The notes: generated from the sequence alone by a model not told the origin. DNA of 64,000 nt from Rostratula benghalensis (GCA_013399305.1 VXAI01000013.1:6713481-6777480); one strand, 5' to 3'; shown: positions 49,709-63,700, counted from the stretch's first letter. Numbers and translations are program-made.

Positions 49709-52700
49709 TTGGGAAGATGAAATTTCCTGAAGAATTATAGAATTTTGGCACTATTCCAGGATGTATCTATGGACTAAAATTCTTCTTATTTCCCTTCTTA
49801 TTTTGTAAATATGCCTCCTCCTCTGATGATGGTTTATTTGTCTGCGGTGATATGGATTAAATACTTACCAAGTCCCTTGAAGGCCCTAAAAAAAATCAAT
49901 TAGACTGAGCCAATGCCAAATCAGTTAGAGAACATGGCAATATGAGAAGGTGTGTTCCTGTGGTGTGGTTTCTGGTAGGTCTTTTTGTTTATTGCCTAGT
50001 TGCATTTGGAAAAATGCTTGCTGTCAGCTCTGTGTATTTCCTTGTTTCATTGGGTTACTTTCATTGGCTGGCACAGTAAAGAACAGAGGCTTTCCATGGT
50101 GTTTCTAAAATATGTGTTTATTATTTTCACCAAAATGCAAGCAATCTTAGAAGAAAAAGTGGAAGCTAACTGGTGTTAAACTGTACCAAATTGTCTCCCA
50201 ATTACAACATAATTCAGAGTTACACATCAAAAAGGGGTCACTCTAAATACAAATTTCCAAAAAGTTCAATTTCATGCTTAAGTCATTCACTAGACTGCAA
50301 TTTTTCCTGCTTTTCTAACTTAATAATAACTTAATGAAAATAAATTTTAAAAGTGTTTTAAAGTATCCAAGTGGATCCTTTACACTGATTGTTTTCCAGT
50401 TGGGTGGCTGACTTGGAAAATCTAATTACTATGCAGTTCCCAACCATATTCTGCTTCATAAGTGACCAGGAGTTAAAGTGTGGGAGAAGAAATTAAAAAG
50501 GAATGGGCAGAACACGGACTGCATTTCAGTTCTTGGCTTGAATGTTGAGGCAAGTGGGACAAACACTACCATTTATGCTGACACAGGCAATGTTAAATAA
50601 CAGCTGGAAAGCAGACCCACTCAGCAGCCTTTTGCAGTTCATGTCAACATGAGGTTTACCGGCCCATGAGTCTTACAAGCGGTGTCACTTTTTCTCACAC
50701 CCAACAGACTTAGTGCTCACAGGCAGCTATAGCTCCCCTAATAGTTGCTGCTATGGACCAAGGGTGAAACAGAGAGAAAATCAGGCTTCAGAGACACTGT
50801 ACCTCCCAGATCACATTTACCTATGCATTTTACAGGGCAGAATCTAGTTCAATTGGTACATTTGCAGTCATGCAGAGGTGTTTCTGGCAGATATAGGTTC
50901 TACAGAGCCTTTGAAAGTAGGCCTTATTATTTGATTGCTGCTCTCTGGAGGTCTGGGTACTGAAAGTGAAGGGAAACAGATATGGACCTAGCAGTGGCAT
51001 TTACAATAAGGCAGGAACATGATAGGACTGCAGCAGAAGGCAGAGACTGCTTAAAAGTTTGACTGATGAAAGTGAGTGAAATTTGGAGGGCTGACACTGA
51101 GATGTGACACCAGGAGCCAAAAGATGTCAAAAAACCTGAAAAAAAGAGCAGTCTGGAATAGCTAAAAGATGTGGACATGAGAGGTTAACAACCTTGGAGA
51201 ATGGGCGGCCAGGGAATTCAGCAGATATTTGAAGATAGAAGCTGAGGGAACAGAACCTGTGGGAATTTAAATATAGGCAGTACACTGGAGAAGATGTGGA
51301 GCAATGTGAGTAATTAAAATCTTGAATTTACATCTATAAAATAATTCGGAATATAATATTAATGAAGCCACAGTTCCGGGTCCTTAACCTCTGATTGCCT
51401 AGAAATCAGTTGTCACTTAAAGAAAACCTTCCAGTGCTCTTTCTAAAGCAGTGAGTACATTTTTTTTAAAGGAAACTTTATATGTGATTTGAATGTTATT
51501 TTCAGTTTTTACTTGAACGTGATTCCAGTGATATCAGTGGGCTCTGTGCCAAAAAAGATTCAGGGAAGCCTATTGATCACTCACACAAAGGGGACCACGC
51601 ATTTATCACTTAAATACTCAGTCTGGCTTGGTTATACCTGCTATACAATTATTGCAAATTGCAGACTGGATTGGTTGTGGGTTTTTTCACTTCAGTCATT
51701 GCTTTTAACATAAAGCAGTATTTTTAGCATGTCCACATTTCCTCTTTCTACCAAATCATTGTCTCTATTGCTTACATTATTAATTACGAGCTCTGAGTAC
51801 AAAAGTTACATCAACATAGTTAAAAGGTAATTTTCAGCTGATGCACCATTACTTGATAAAAACGATCTGTGTAAAAGCAATAATTATTTAAATTTGGGCT
51901 AATGCTGGTTACTCAGTGTTGATGAACATTACCTCCATTAGCAGAATATTTGTAAAAGTGAAGAATGATTTTTCAGTAAGGTACGTCTGCTGACAGGAAG
52001 ATCATCCCTCTGTATTGCATCTGATCATAGACTCTCCTATGGCTGTGTTAATACAGCAAATAGATAAATTCAATCACTGCACAGCTTATTCTTTTTTCTG
52101 TTTTTTTTTCATAAAACAAGTACAAAATGAACTAGATCAACATGTTTTTAGAGATCTACTGTAAATTTCTGATTTGCTGACAATAATGATAGATTTAATT
52201 ATTGTAGTTCACGCCTGAACGCCTGGTGCCTGAAACCAGAGTTCTAATCTGCTAACCGTCACACAGATAACAGATAAAACAAAAAGTAGAGACTGTTTGC
52301 AGATGGGGGCTATATAACAATTCACATTCTCAACAGGAGCTTCAAGCAGGCCTGTGAGTTTCCTATAATTTCACAGGCTTGGTATCATAAAACTGATCCA
52401 CTGAAGGTGGTCTCAGCAGCATGTCCAAAGAGCAACTATGTCAGGCAGATATTCATTAAAAGTCAAAAAATGTGTCAGGGTATAAAAACTACCAGATATA
52501 TTTTTGTACAGCATAAAGCTGAGGGGATAAAGGGTAGGTATACCTGGAATACTAAATATAATTTTACCACCATTTTAAAGTCTGTATGATTATGTTTGAA
52601 CAAGATGTTTAGTATAAGACAAAGAATTTCACTCTTGCCATTTCTTATCTCGCAGTGCTTGTTTTGTTTTGTTTAAAATATTCTGTATGTGTTCTGAAAG

Positions 52701-52901
52701 AATTTTCCTGATTTTCAAAAGCAAAGTGCAAAAGCAGATATTCCAATAATTGCCATCGTATTAGCATCAACATATCCAGACTTTGTAGGTCCTACATGCA
52801 GACCTTCCTTGTTTGAACTTATGAGGTAACTGGAACTTGGAAGATCCTTGTTATACACTAGGGAAGGGAGGAAGCAGACTAGGAAACCATCTGGAAGATA
52901 A

Positions 52902-52950
52902 CCTATATATATGTACACATATATATATATATATTTTTTTTTTTCCCCCA
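52902..52950. repeat. (TA)n microsatellite followed by poly(T)
   Basis: TATATATATG, TACACATA, then about eight TA units and a T run ending in CCCCC. Confidence 0.85.
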
Positions 52951-53970
52951 ATACAGATTTGCCAGATTAATCTAATTGCTTCCTTCTATTCCAGGCAAAC
53001 AGACCTATATAGATAAGAAACTGTAGGCTTTTGACAGTTTTAAGTGATATTTTAGTAAACAACCAAAGCAAACATTTTCTAGAAGAAACTGTTGAAGGTT
53101 GGAGTGAAACTGCTCAGCAAATTACATTTAGATAGAAGGTATAAATTTTTCACTGTCAAAGTGGAAATGTTCAAAGGCAAAGGTATTCAGTTGCCAGTGG
53201 GAAGGATGGGAGACAGTTGGCTATGAAGAAGACACAAGCTGTAACTGCACATGCGCCATTAATGTCAATTTCTTATGACTAATATCATACAGAGACATAT
53301 ATATGAAAACATGACTTCTAAAATGCATAAAAATCAGCAAGCCCTCATCTGGAGTACAATAGGCACAGTACTTCAAGAAACACTGGATCACTTTGAGTTC
53401 AGAGAACAATAACAAATGTGGTTAAAGTCTTAAAAATATTAATAAATAAAATAATGTTTGTGATTTTAGGGATCGTCCTCATGTGTTGCCATTTTCATGT
53501 CTTCTTTCCATCTTCCTTACTGGGATTGCAGTTCCCTTTGATATAGATCTTTAGGCATTGCCCATCACTTCTGCCTTTGTCTTTTTCCCTCCAGGATCTT
53601 CTTTCAAAATAATTTATTTCCTATTCTGTGTTTTAGTTCTTGTCATGTGTATATTTGGTTATTTTAATCACCCAGATTATTATTTTGTGTCTGTGAGCAG
53701 AGGTAAAGCTCACAGCTAAAGTGAGATAGTGAATGATCATTACAAGGTGATGGAGTGAAAGGAAAATCTCACAGCATGTGAAATCTCTTGACAGTTTTGA
53801 CAGCTAATAAACCACTATAAAACATCTACTAGGAAATTACCATGTAATTGTAGCAAAATTTGGAAACTTTTGTGAGGAAAAACAATGTCCACTCCCTCTT
53901 TCACATTTGGAGTCATCGCTCTCATGGTATGCATTTCTTATGGAAAAGGCTGACTGTATTTTTACATAAC

Positions 53971-53985
53971 AAAAAAAAAAAAAAA
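53971..53985 (+). repeat. Poly(A) run of 15 bases
   Basis: An uninterrupted A run followed by GAAAAAGG. No poly(A) signal lies upstream. Confidence 0.85.
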
Positions 53986-54443
53986 GAAAAAGGAAATGCA
54001 GCCGGAGGCAGGTACCTGGCTCAAAAAAAACCCTCAAAACCAAACAATTTAAGTTTAGTAACCTTGTAAATAACTGAAAGCAAAGCCTTATAATGGAAAG
54101 TGTTGAGCAATCTTAGTAAAAGGCACTCAATGTCACCAGCTCTACCTATAATAATTGTTTCTTACTGTAACTGTGTCCTACCCTTCAGCTCTCCAGCTGC
54201 AGGCTGATTTCGTAGATATCTTTTTCATTCTGAATAAAGTTCAATGACAACAATTTCATGAGAACAGTGGCTGTTTATAAACAGAAGCTCAGGGAATAAC
54301 CATGGTAGGAGTATTTCTTTTTCATCTCTCTGGTGTTGTGAGACTATGATATATTTTTTTGAGACCTTGAAAGACAAATGTGGGTTTTTTAGTTAAAAAG
54401 TCTGCTATATTTAAATGATGACCCACTGCTGCACTCCTGAGGG

Positions 54444-54462
54444 AAAAAAAAAAAAAAAAAAA
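54444..54462 (+). repeat. Poly(A) run of 19 bases
   Basis: An uninterrupted A run after GAGGG. There is no AATAAA in the 40 bases upstream, so no retrocopy is inferred. Confidence 0.85.
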
Positions 54463-56806
54463 CGAACAATGAAATGCCACTCTGGCAAATGGAGAAAAAG
54501 AATTATTTCAGGTGTTACATGAAGATTACAGAGGGATAGAGTGAAGAAAATATGCTAGCTTCTCACAATTAAAGCTGTGTGACTTTATTGCTCTGCCTCC
54601 GGTGGTTCTACATAATAGAGAATGTGTACAACTGTGGAGTGCTTTGCCCCCCCTTCTCTAGGTGGGGATTCAGAGGAAACTTTGAGTTTTGTGTTCTTCT
54701 AAGCAATGGAAATAAGGCCCTAACATTTCTGGTAACATTTCTGTCTTGGCTAAATTGTGCCTTCTTGTTTGCTGCTCTGAAAATAATTTTGTCCTGGTTG
54801 CAGCCTTGTTCTTGCCTTGCTCTGTCAGTTTTCACCTTTATAACCTTATACAGCTCTAATGACAACAATATATGTATCTTATACAAAGATCAAATTATAA
54901 AATGTATTTTTGACAACTTTCTGTAAAAACATAGTATAGACAATCTGATGATCCCTATTACACTCTTGCAACTTTTACCAAGGTCAATTTTAGTGTCTTG
55001 CCATCACCTTCAGTAAATTGTTTAATACTCTCTTCCTACTTACTGATTGCCATTCCTTCCTTCCTTATTTTTTTGTTGCTTTAAACTTCAACCCATGTAG
55101 ATATACAGTCATGCAATGGCAAGAAATACTGTGTCTTGTGGAAGGTAGGCAGCTCTAGGTTGTACATCAATATAAGGATAAAACAGTAAGAACAGAACTT
55201 AACCACCTGGGAAAATAAGGTTAAATCCCATTGACTGCCACTAATATCTAGCAAGTGTTGTCGATAACTTCTTTGTTACTCAGGTGTCATGCAATTAACA
55301 CATGTCTGTTGGACTCAGAGGTTATGTAAAAGCTTGTCCTTGACAGTTTTGCCTACAGTAGAGCCCTTAGTATCACGTGTTCATTTATGACCCTTTCCCA
55401 TTCCCCTATGGATCATTTATGACTACTGCAAATAAAAGAATAACTCGTGTAGATTCACAGTGGAAGCAGCTTTTGAATATTTGATGCAGATAACCTTCTA
55501 AGATATTGAAATGGGTACTAGAAATTTAAAACAATAGTTAGATCCAGCGAACAGAATAATGGTCAAGATGCTTATATGTTTTCCCACTAGTAACATTTTC
55601 AGCTGAGCTATAAAGTATATTTTGTTTGCAGGAACTCAAAGACCTTTGTATAGCTGTATATTTGTGAAATATGCATCTTAATGGGCAGTGAGACATTACA
55701 ACTTGTAAGGTGATACAAACAACTATTCTTCTTGGACTGGAGTTTGGAACAACTGTTGCTGAACTATAGCAGGGATAAAATATAATTTTTTAACATTGTA
55801 ATTCTACAAATAAAAAAACATAGGCTCAATTTTTCAATAAACAGCAAGAATGGGAGGAATGCAAAAAAAACAGCCATAAAGTGGGAATCAAAAGAAATAA
55901 AGGAACTTTACAAAACTATTCAAGAACTGGGATCCCCACATTAAGCAATTAACAAAGGAAGGTAAAAGAAAATAGGGCTTGATTAATCTATTGATGACAT
56001 AGTGCTCTTCAGAAAAACTAATATTTGGGAACATGCTTAACATTGTTTTGCCTTGTGACACATACAGTATGAAGACAGTAGACTGTAGACTGTCAAAGGG
56101 ACAAGAATTCTGGCTAATCAGTGTATGTCATTTTGGACAAGATAAAACCTGTTATTTGTCTTTAAAAATACATAACAAAATTTCAAATCAGCAACATTTT
56201 TAATGAAGTTTACATAGCTCTGAAGCATTTATTCCAAGTTTGAAGTATTTGCTTTACTTTTTGGAAAATAATTCATAGTTTTAGAGGGGTTTGTTAGATT
56301 ATTTGTTTATCTTCAGAAATTTGTCCTTGGAGTATTGTCCTTTCAGTTCAAATTGCACTTAAGATACAAGGTTAGTCAACCTTTCTGACAGAAAGATTTA
56401 TGTCTGTACAGAAAATGCCACAGCAGATATTCATTGTTAAAATTCTTGCTGATAGGAAAGAAGGTATATTAATCATATTTCTGTAATGTTGAAATTATGG
56501 AACTCTTCTTAAGGTGATCTTATGGCAAATAACCATCAGCTGTTTATTCTCAAAATACAAATTAACCTTTTTTGTAGTTAAATGGTCAAGTCATAATCAC
56601 AATGTTATAAACAAACAGATGCATCAAAAGGAAAGAAAGACCCCAGCAAATCATACTAATAGCAGTCATTAAGATTCTTACAAAACTAACCTTTGGAAGT
56701 TAGAAAGCTGGTGCAAAAAATATAAAATGCATATTTTTATGATCTGTGTTCTAAGCTTATGTTGAAATCTACAGCTACTACTGTTAGCTATTTTACTGTC
56801 TAGCAC

Positions 56807-56844
56807 TATAATATATATAGTTATATATATATATATATAATTAT
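56807..56844. repeat. (TA)n microsatellite
   Basis: Two TA blocks are separated by an AGTTA step; the second has about nine units. Confidence 0.88.
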
Positions 56845-58787
56845 CAGAAGTAAACTCTTTACTGTAAACTTATCCAGTGCTATGAACACATCACGTGCAT
56901 TTCATCTATATGTCATAGCAATAGTCTTTGAACTTTTTTTTACAAACATCTGTGGTAAAAGCAATTCTAACGGTAGCACTAACTGAATATTTATTTAATT
57001 ACTGTTAGCATATAATTTCCAGTCCTCTAAATGACAAATAACATACCCATTCTATTTAGCAAAGACCTGTTTGAAGAGATTGAAGTGAGAAAAAATTTGC
57101 TTTGAAGTAAAGACAATTTAATAGGTAAGGCAATGGAAAATAAAGAATAAATTCACTGCCTCCTCTTGGTGAGCAAGTGTTTAGCTACTTCCAGGAACGC
57201 AGGGCTCCACAATGAATAATGGTTATTTGAGAGAAAAAATGCCATAATTCCAAACATTTCCCCTTTATCCTTCTTCCCTGCAGATTTTATTGCTGAGCAT
57301 GAACATCCCTTTGGTCACTTGGGGACAGCTGTCCCAGTTGTGCCCCTCCCAAATTCTAATGTAACACCAGTCTACTCACTGGTGGGGAAGAAGAGAAGAA
57401 AAAAAATAAAAGGCTTTGATGATGTGAAAGAGCTGTTCAGTCATATCTAAAACACAAGTGTGTTATCAATACTGTTTTGGTCACAAATTAAAAATGTATC
57501 ATCATACAAGCCACCATGAAGAAAATTAACTCATCCCAGCCAAAACCAACACACCTAGTACTGCAGTGAAAGAGTGTAGTAGTAGAGAGCACCAGCCTAA
57601 AAGTTTCCATAGACTCCTCCCTGACAGCGTGCTTGTGGTAAATATTAGTGTTGTTATTACCATCTGCAACTCCTTTTTCGTCATTAGTATGGTCACATAA
57701 TCTTTCCTTGAGCTTCCTTGTGCATATAACAGCCTTTGCAGGCCTGTTCCCTGTACTTTAGGTCCTCTGTGTGCATTTTTAATAATTATGCAAAGTTTTA
57801 TATCTTGAAACCATTCCTATGCCAAATACTGTGTGAAAAAATAAAAGATTTTATTTGCAAGACCTGCATAATACATAATTTAGTCTGCATTTTCATAACC
57901 AATGGTCAAATTTACAGATGTTATTATTACTTCTGCCAAGTGCTATATTAGGTGCACTTCATCCCACTGGAATCTATCATTTTATATTTTCTACCCTTTA
58001 CATGCAAATTCAAGTTTGCCATCGTCCGCACTTACAAGAGGTATCAGGAACTTTCTGTAAACCATATATTAACTTTTATGTTATCAACATTACTTTTTCA
58101 TATACTATAAATGCCATCATAGCTTTTGTAATTTTCTAGAATCTGAGCTGAGCTATTACACATATCATTTTGCCTGGAAATTTCAGCAGGTGCTAATACT
58201 GTATAATTTGCACTAATAGAGCCACATTTTAAAATGTGTACTCTGTTAGCTTCAAAATCTGCAACTCTAGATGCAGAATATCTATATAAGCAACTCATTG
58301 ATACCCCCCTGAAAAAGAATGTGCAAAGTCTCGGGTTATTACTTGCAGAAAATTCAGCATAAACTGGGTGCAAATATTAAACATGGAGCTCAATCTGAAA
58401 AAAAAAAATCTTCTTGCTCACTGATGAGAAAAAACCTTGCGATTTCAGAACAGTTTATGTGAATGCCTTCCCCATGTTGAAGCATGGGGTATCTGTGGCT
58501 TAGGATCATAGCTTGAAAGGGAGACATAAGGTGGAAAGGATACTGACAGAGAGTGGATTAGCACATTAGGGAAATCAATACCACCCACCCCCATTAAGTG
58601 CCAGATAATACAGAACAAGTGTGAAGAGGGAGAAGGGACTCATCTGATGTGACAAAACTACAAACTTCTGTGGTGGGTTGACCCTGACTGGACACCAGTA
58701 CCCACTAAGGTGCTCTCTTACTCCCCCTCCTCAGAAGGACAGGGAGAGAAAATTAGACATAAAAGCTTGTGGGTTGAGATAAGGAAA

Positions 58788-58811
58788 GGGAGATCACTCA
58801 GGAGATCACTC
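58788..58811. repeat. 12-base duplication inside the LTR
   Basis: GGAGATCACTCA occurs twice in a row before CTGATCACTCTCACGGG. The usual form of this LTR, as I remember it, has the phrase once, so this is a copy-specific slip. Confidence 0.7.
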
Positions 58812-59099
58812 ACTGATCACTCTCACGGGCAAAACAGAGTTGATTTGCAGATAGTCAATTTATTTTATTCCCAATTAAAAAAAAAAAAATAATAGAGTAG
58901 CATAGAGAGAAACAAAGACAAAGCTAAAAGCGTTTTCCTCCCATCCTGTTCTTTCTTCCCAGGCTCAATGTCACTCCTTTCTTCCCAGCTCTTCTACCCC
59001 TTCCACACTCTACTAGCAGTGCAGGGGAGATGTGGAATGTTTTGTTCAGTTCACAATCCTTTGTTTCTGCTGCTCCTTCCACCTCACACTCTTCCCATG

Positions 59100-59379
59100 C
59101 TCCAGCCTGGGGTCTGTCCCATGGGATACAGTCCTTCATAAACTGCTCCAACAGGGGTTGTTCCTACGGCCTGTGGTTCTTCGAGAACTGTTCCAGCCTG
59201 GGTCCCTTCCACAGGGTACAAACCTTCAGGAACAGACTGCTCCAGTGTGGGTCTATGGGCCACAGTTCCTACCAGAGAAGCTGCTCCATGTAGGCTCCTC
59301 TCCACAGACCACATCTCTTCCAAGAAGCCTGCTCTTACATGGTCTCTCCGTAAGCTGCTGCTTCCATCAGGGCACATCC
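59100..59379. repeat. Array of six imperfect 44-49 base repeats inside the LTR
   Basis: Units start at 59100, 59146, 59191, 59240, 59284 and 59332. Most start CTCCA(G) or TTCCAG and end near (A)AACTG or AGCCTG, with a central CACAGG-like stretch followed by (T)CCTTC. Unit lengths are 46, 45, 49, 44 and 48 bases before the last, degenerate one. Similarity is loose but the period is steady. Such internal repeats are a feature of this LTR type. Confidence 0.72.
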
Positions 59380-59861
59380 AGGTGCTCTGTTTCTCCATGG
59401 GCTGCAGGGGGACAAACACTGTCTTGCTGCAGGCTGCAAGGGAATCTCTGCTCTGCTGCCTGAGCACCCCTTTCCCTCCTTCTTTACTGATTTCAGCACC
59501 TGGAAAGCTGTTTCTCTCACATTTTTCTCACTCTTCTCTTTCACAGCTGCTGTGCAGTGTTGTGCTCAGCTTTGGCCAGTAGTGGGTCTGTTTTGGAGCC
59601 AACTGGAACTGGCTCTGTCTGACATGGGGGCTGCTCCTGTTGTCTTCTTACGAGGCCCGCCCCCTGCAGACAAAGAGCAAACTCGCATTCTAACCCTCGA
59701 TGAATGATGACTATTTCAAAAGCCTAATTTTACAGCTGAAAGGCACAATTCTTATATACTTATTCCTATGAGCAGTTTTTTCTCTTTGCATTTCATTTCT
59801 TTACTCAGTACACTCAGTAGGTAGGAATACTTGAGTGCTTGTAGATACTTGTAGAGTAGGT

Positions 59862-60710
59862 AATAGAATCATACAATCATCTATATTGGAAAAGACCTTT
59901 AGGATCATTGAGTCCCACCATTAATGTAGCATTGCCAAAACCACCACTAAACCATTTCCCCAAGTACCACATCTACACATTTTTTTAATAGCTTCAGGGA
60001 TGGTGATTCAGCCACTTTCCTGGACACCCTGTTTTAATAAGCTAATGTTTGATAACACTTTCTGTGAAGAAATTTTTCCTGATAACCCTCCTAAACCTTC
60101 CCTGCTGTAACCTGCAGATGTTTCCTCTTATCCTATTGCCTGTTACTTGGGAGAAGAGACCAAACCCCTCTTCATTACAACCTTTTTTTCAGTAGTTGCA
60201 GAGGGAAATAAGGTCTCCCATTGACCTTTTTTTTTTTTTTTTCCCAGGCTAAACAATCCCAGTTCCTTCAGCAGTTCCTCCTAAGATTTGTGCTCTGGAC
60301 CCCTCACCAGTTTCATTGTACTTCTTTGGACATAGTCGAGAAAGTGAATGTCTTTCCTGTAGTGAAAGGCCCAAAACTAAACACAGTATTTGAGGTACAG
60401 CATCACCGGTGCTGAGTATAATGGGACAGTAACTTTCCTAATTCTGCCCACCACATTATTTCTGGTACATGCTGGGATGCTATTGGTTTTCTTGGCCACC
60501 TGGGCACACTGTTAGCACATATTCAGCCAGCTGTTGATCAACACCCCCAGGTTATTTTCCACCATGCAACTTTCCAGCCACTCTTCCCCAAGCCTAAGCA
60601 CTGGATGGGGTTGCTGTAACCCAGATGCAAGACCTGGTACTTGGCCTTGTTGAACCTCATTCTGTTGGCCTTGGCTCATCGATCCAACCTGTCTAGATCC
60701 CTGATGCTGG
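59862..60710 (-). mobile_element. CR1 LINE, 0.85 kb, older subfamily
   Basis: The plus strand opens ATAGAATCATACAATCATC, then GAAAAGACCTTTAGGATCATTG and 'agtcccaccattaatgtagcattgccaaaaccaccac'. These are the complement of a CR1 3' end distinct from the copy at 12.5 kb. The ORF2 C-terminal region follows, with 'caggctaaacaatcccagttccttcag', TTCTTGGCCACCTGGGCACA, and AACCTCATTCTGTTGGCCTT. Similarity fades near 60710. A 17-base poly(T) near 60226 has expanded inside it. Many indels leave no useful reading frame. Confidence 0.86.
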
Positions 60711-63700
60711 CCAATTTGAGCCCAGATACATTTTAAATACAGGATCACCAAGAAATCCTCTTTTACACTCAGCGCAGTGATAGCTTTGCCCATAATAAAT
60801 AATAGCTTAACGTATCTTTCTACTCAACTTCTAACTCTCAGTTTTCGTTACAAACTTTCCTTATATAATTCTTAATTGCTGGAAGACCAGATAAGCTCGA
60901 ATTAAGTATGACATAAATAAAAGCAGAAGGGGGGAGCAAGAGAGTAGCCTAGAGCTTGTTCAGCTCTTGTAAAGAGAGGTGAAAACAATTTAACTTTGCT
61001 TCAGTACTGATGTGGAAACTAGTCTGGAATAGATGCTTCCCCAGACACTAATTAAAAAAGAAAAAAATGGAAGCAATGAAGGTCATTGTTGAAAAGGCAT
61101 GTTCTTATTGATAACAATATAATTTGTAGCTGCTTTCAAGCTAAAGTATGCTTAAATGGCTAATTAGAACATCCAAATAAACACTCTTAGAGTAAAAAGC
61201 CTTTCCTTCCTGTAGACATATTTCTCAGGGATGTCTTTAATGCTGACTGTTCCTCAGGGAATTAATGTTTAAACAGTTAGATAATTAACAATATGTCTAA
61301 ATATCCCTGATTTTTGTAATGCTTAGCTTTTGATTAGCTTTAATCCTTATCTTTGTTTCACGTCTGTATTTAATACCCTGAAGAACTCTCCTGAAATGCA
61401 TTTCTACAAAACTGTATCTAGGCAAATATTGCAACTTAGTAAGTATGAATATTTCTTTGAATTCAAAAGAACTATTTTCTTCAACCATGTTATGATTTTA
61501 AAATAAATATTTAAACTACTGTGGTTTCACTTCCATTGATTTTTTTCCTGAATAGCTTTTTATACAAGTATACCCTTATACAAGCATTAATATGTACTTT
61601 TCTTAGTTTAATCCCTAGTATTATAATTTTCTCCCATTTTATTAGGTATCATGAATAATACAACAATAAATATTCTAGAAATTAGACAGAATAAGACACA
61701 TGCAAGACCATGGGTTCAAAATAGACTATAAGCAGTAATATAGTTTTTCAACTAACACAGATGTTGCTTAGACTGCTTATGAAATAAACCAACATATTTG
61801 TGAAACTAGGATTGGTTTTATACAAATGTCTAAATTTATTGGACATAGTTTCTCTACTACAGTACCTGGCATGTAGCTCTTTAAATCAAAGAACTACGAA
61901 AATGGAACTAAGCCTCTAAGTATTTAAATAATTTTATTGCTCTAATTTTTGCTTTTATCCTATCTTCAGTTATTTACTGCACTGATGGCTTTGCTAGGTG
62001 GAAGTATTCACTCAGTTCAGTTGTAGTCATGACTAACAAAGGGGCTCACTGAACAGCCAGTGGTCCCCTTATGAACAGATGGCAGAAACTGATGCTGTTA
62101 GCGTCAGACCACCCATTAAACTCTGGTGAGCTATTTCTGCATCCATCCCTGTAGAATATCACTTCTCAATGCACTCATTTAACTATGCATGAGAAAATTG
62201 AAAGCAACTGCAGGAGAAGCTGTTTTTTTTTCCCTTTCATCATTCGAGCTTCAGATATGCTAAGAGACTGTACCATCCACTGGTAGAAGTGAAAAATTCA
62301 GTTGGATGCAAGAACTTAAGGAGAACTGTATCTAGCATCTTATTAAGGTTATAAATAAATGTATCATCCAAGTAGAGGATAAAATTTTTGTTGCTAAACA
62401 GTATATTTGAAGATAGCTGAATACCTCGGCTTATTTTCCAATAGAGAAGACAGACCTATGGCTTTTCACGGAAACAAAAAACTGTTGTAGTGTCCACTGC
62501 CAAGGCCTGTGATTAGAAAATTAAATCCTTGCTTGTTCATTTTTCCCAAACGTTTGGGTTTTTTTGGTTTTTTGTTTTTTTTTTAGTAAAATTTCTGCAT
62601 GCCTCTGCACTTCGAGTTAGATGTTTCCTTTCAACGATTATTTATTTCTACAATACAGGCTCTGTAAAAACCTGCTGCCAGAGAACTGGTCCGCAGTAAG
62701 TTAATCATGCACATTATACTGCAGTTACACTATGACCCTGTCTGCTTTTTCACCTTGTCAAAAGTGATTTAAATTTTTGCCTTACACTTACCAGTAGTTG
62801 GGCTTGATTTCCTTGTGAAATTTTCACTCATATCTGGTCATTCCCTGAAGTAGCTACATATTTGTTTAATGCTTTCTTGGCATATGGATTACCTCCTAAA
62901 CTGACAAGCTCTTAAGCACTCATGGTCTGGGTTTTAGAATTCCTTGCCAAAAATATATCAAAACATTGACTCCTTCTTATCACGAAGAGGAAATGCTACT
63001 TCCTCAAGAATCATTCAGATTGGCTTTAACTGCATATTCTTGGTATATTTTGAAATAAGATGTTTTATCAAACAGTATATTGTCTAACTTAGTTGTGACA
63101 GCATCTATAATGAAAAATGATGGCAGATACTTTAAAAGGAACAGACCGTATTGTAGACGACTTTCACACAATATGTTGTGTACTGTGGCATGCGTGTCAT
63201 TGAATTTTGAGCAAGCTAGAAGAATGTGACTGAAATAGCAAAGATTTACAAAATTTTCTTTAGAAATTCTGTGAATGAAGAGAATGGAGAACTTTTTACC
63301 ACACTGAACAGAGAATGTGATTCACATACAAGTTAAAATGGGAGTCAGCAGTCACAAGTAAAAGAACGTACCCAATTCTGTAGTCAGTTTTTAAGGAAAT
63401 CTACAGGAAGCCAGATTGGGAAACAGCATTTCAGATGATTATTACAGAAATTAATTTATGGGTTAGCCTACAAGTAGATACTGAAGAAATTACTTTCCAC
63501 AGGTTTATTGACATCAAGTGGGGATGGCTTCCATAGGAAAGCTTTATGTTCGTGCTAAACACTTACGGAACAGCTACCTACAGGATAAATCAGGTTGCAT
63601 TAACAAAAGTAGAGCTTTTTTTCCGCAAGACTGAGTATTTAAAGGTGTATGTAACCTGTAGGCCATCCAGGCAGCTAATGTCTGTACCAAGAAGGCTATT

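Larger units (their letters stand above)
49709..58668. other. Unique AT-rich DNA with simple repeats, no gene seen
   Basis: This stretch holds AT microsatellites at 52.90 and 56.81 kb and poly(A) runs at 53971-53985 and 54444-54462. The frames at 54579-54926 (115 codons) and 54608-54886 overlap on opposite strands and show no family. The stretch 51.8-52.1 kb has several TAAT-type motifs, but nothing that can be called without comparison to other genomes. Confidence 0.48.
58669..59687 (+). mobile_element. Solo LTR of an avian endogenous retrovirus
   Basis: It begins TGTGGTGGGTTGACC, the start of an LTR type that is abundant in bird genomes. It continues through GGACAGGGAGAGAAAA, GCTTGTGGGTTGAGATAAGG and CACGGGCAAAACAGAGTTGA. 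The 3' part has GGCCAGTAGTGGGTCTG, GGCTCTGTCTGACATGGGGG and a C-rich GAGGCCCGCCCCCTGCAG before a CA near 59687. No retroviral genes, primer-binding site or polypurine tract lie on either side within the window, so it is a solo LTR left by recombination. The right edge is uncertain by some tens of bases: only TTC is shared by the two flanks, so no target duplication is established. A 13-base A run (58877-58889) has expanded inside it. Open frames on both strands at 59.03-59.58 kb come from its GC-rich internal repeats and encode no viral protein. Confidence 0.78.

Noticed and set aside
51830..52110. Possible conserved non-coding enhancer with TAAT motifs
   Set aside because: TAAT motifs are common in AT-rich DNA; conservation cannot be judged from one sequence.
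56807..56844. TA-rich palindromes as a functional origin or cruciform site
   Set aside because: Ordinary dinucleotide microsatellite; similar runs occur at 8.03, 10.34 and 52.90 kb.
59032..59582. Open frames of 69-143 codons on both strands
   Set aside because: They lie inside the solo LTR and arise from its GC-rich internal repeats; no retroviral protein signature.
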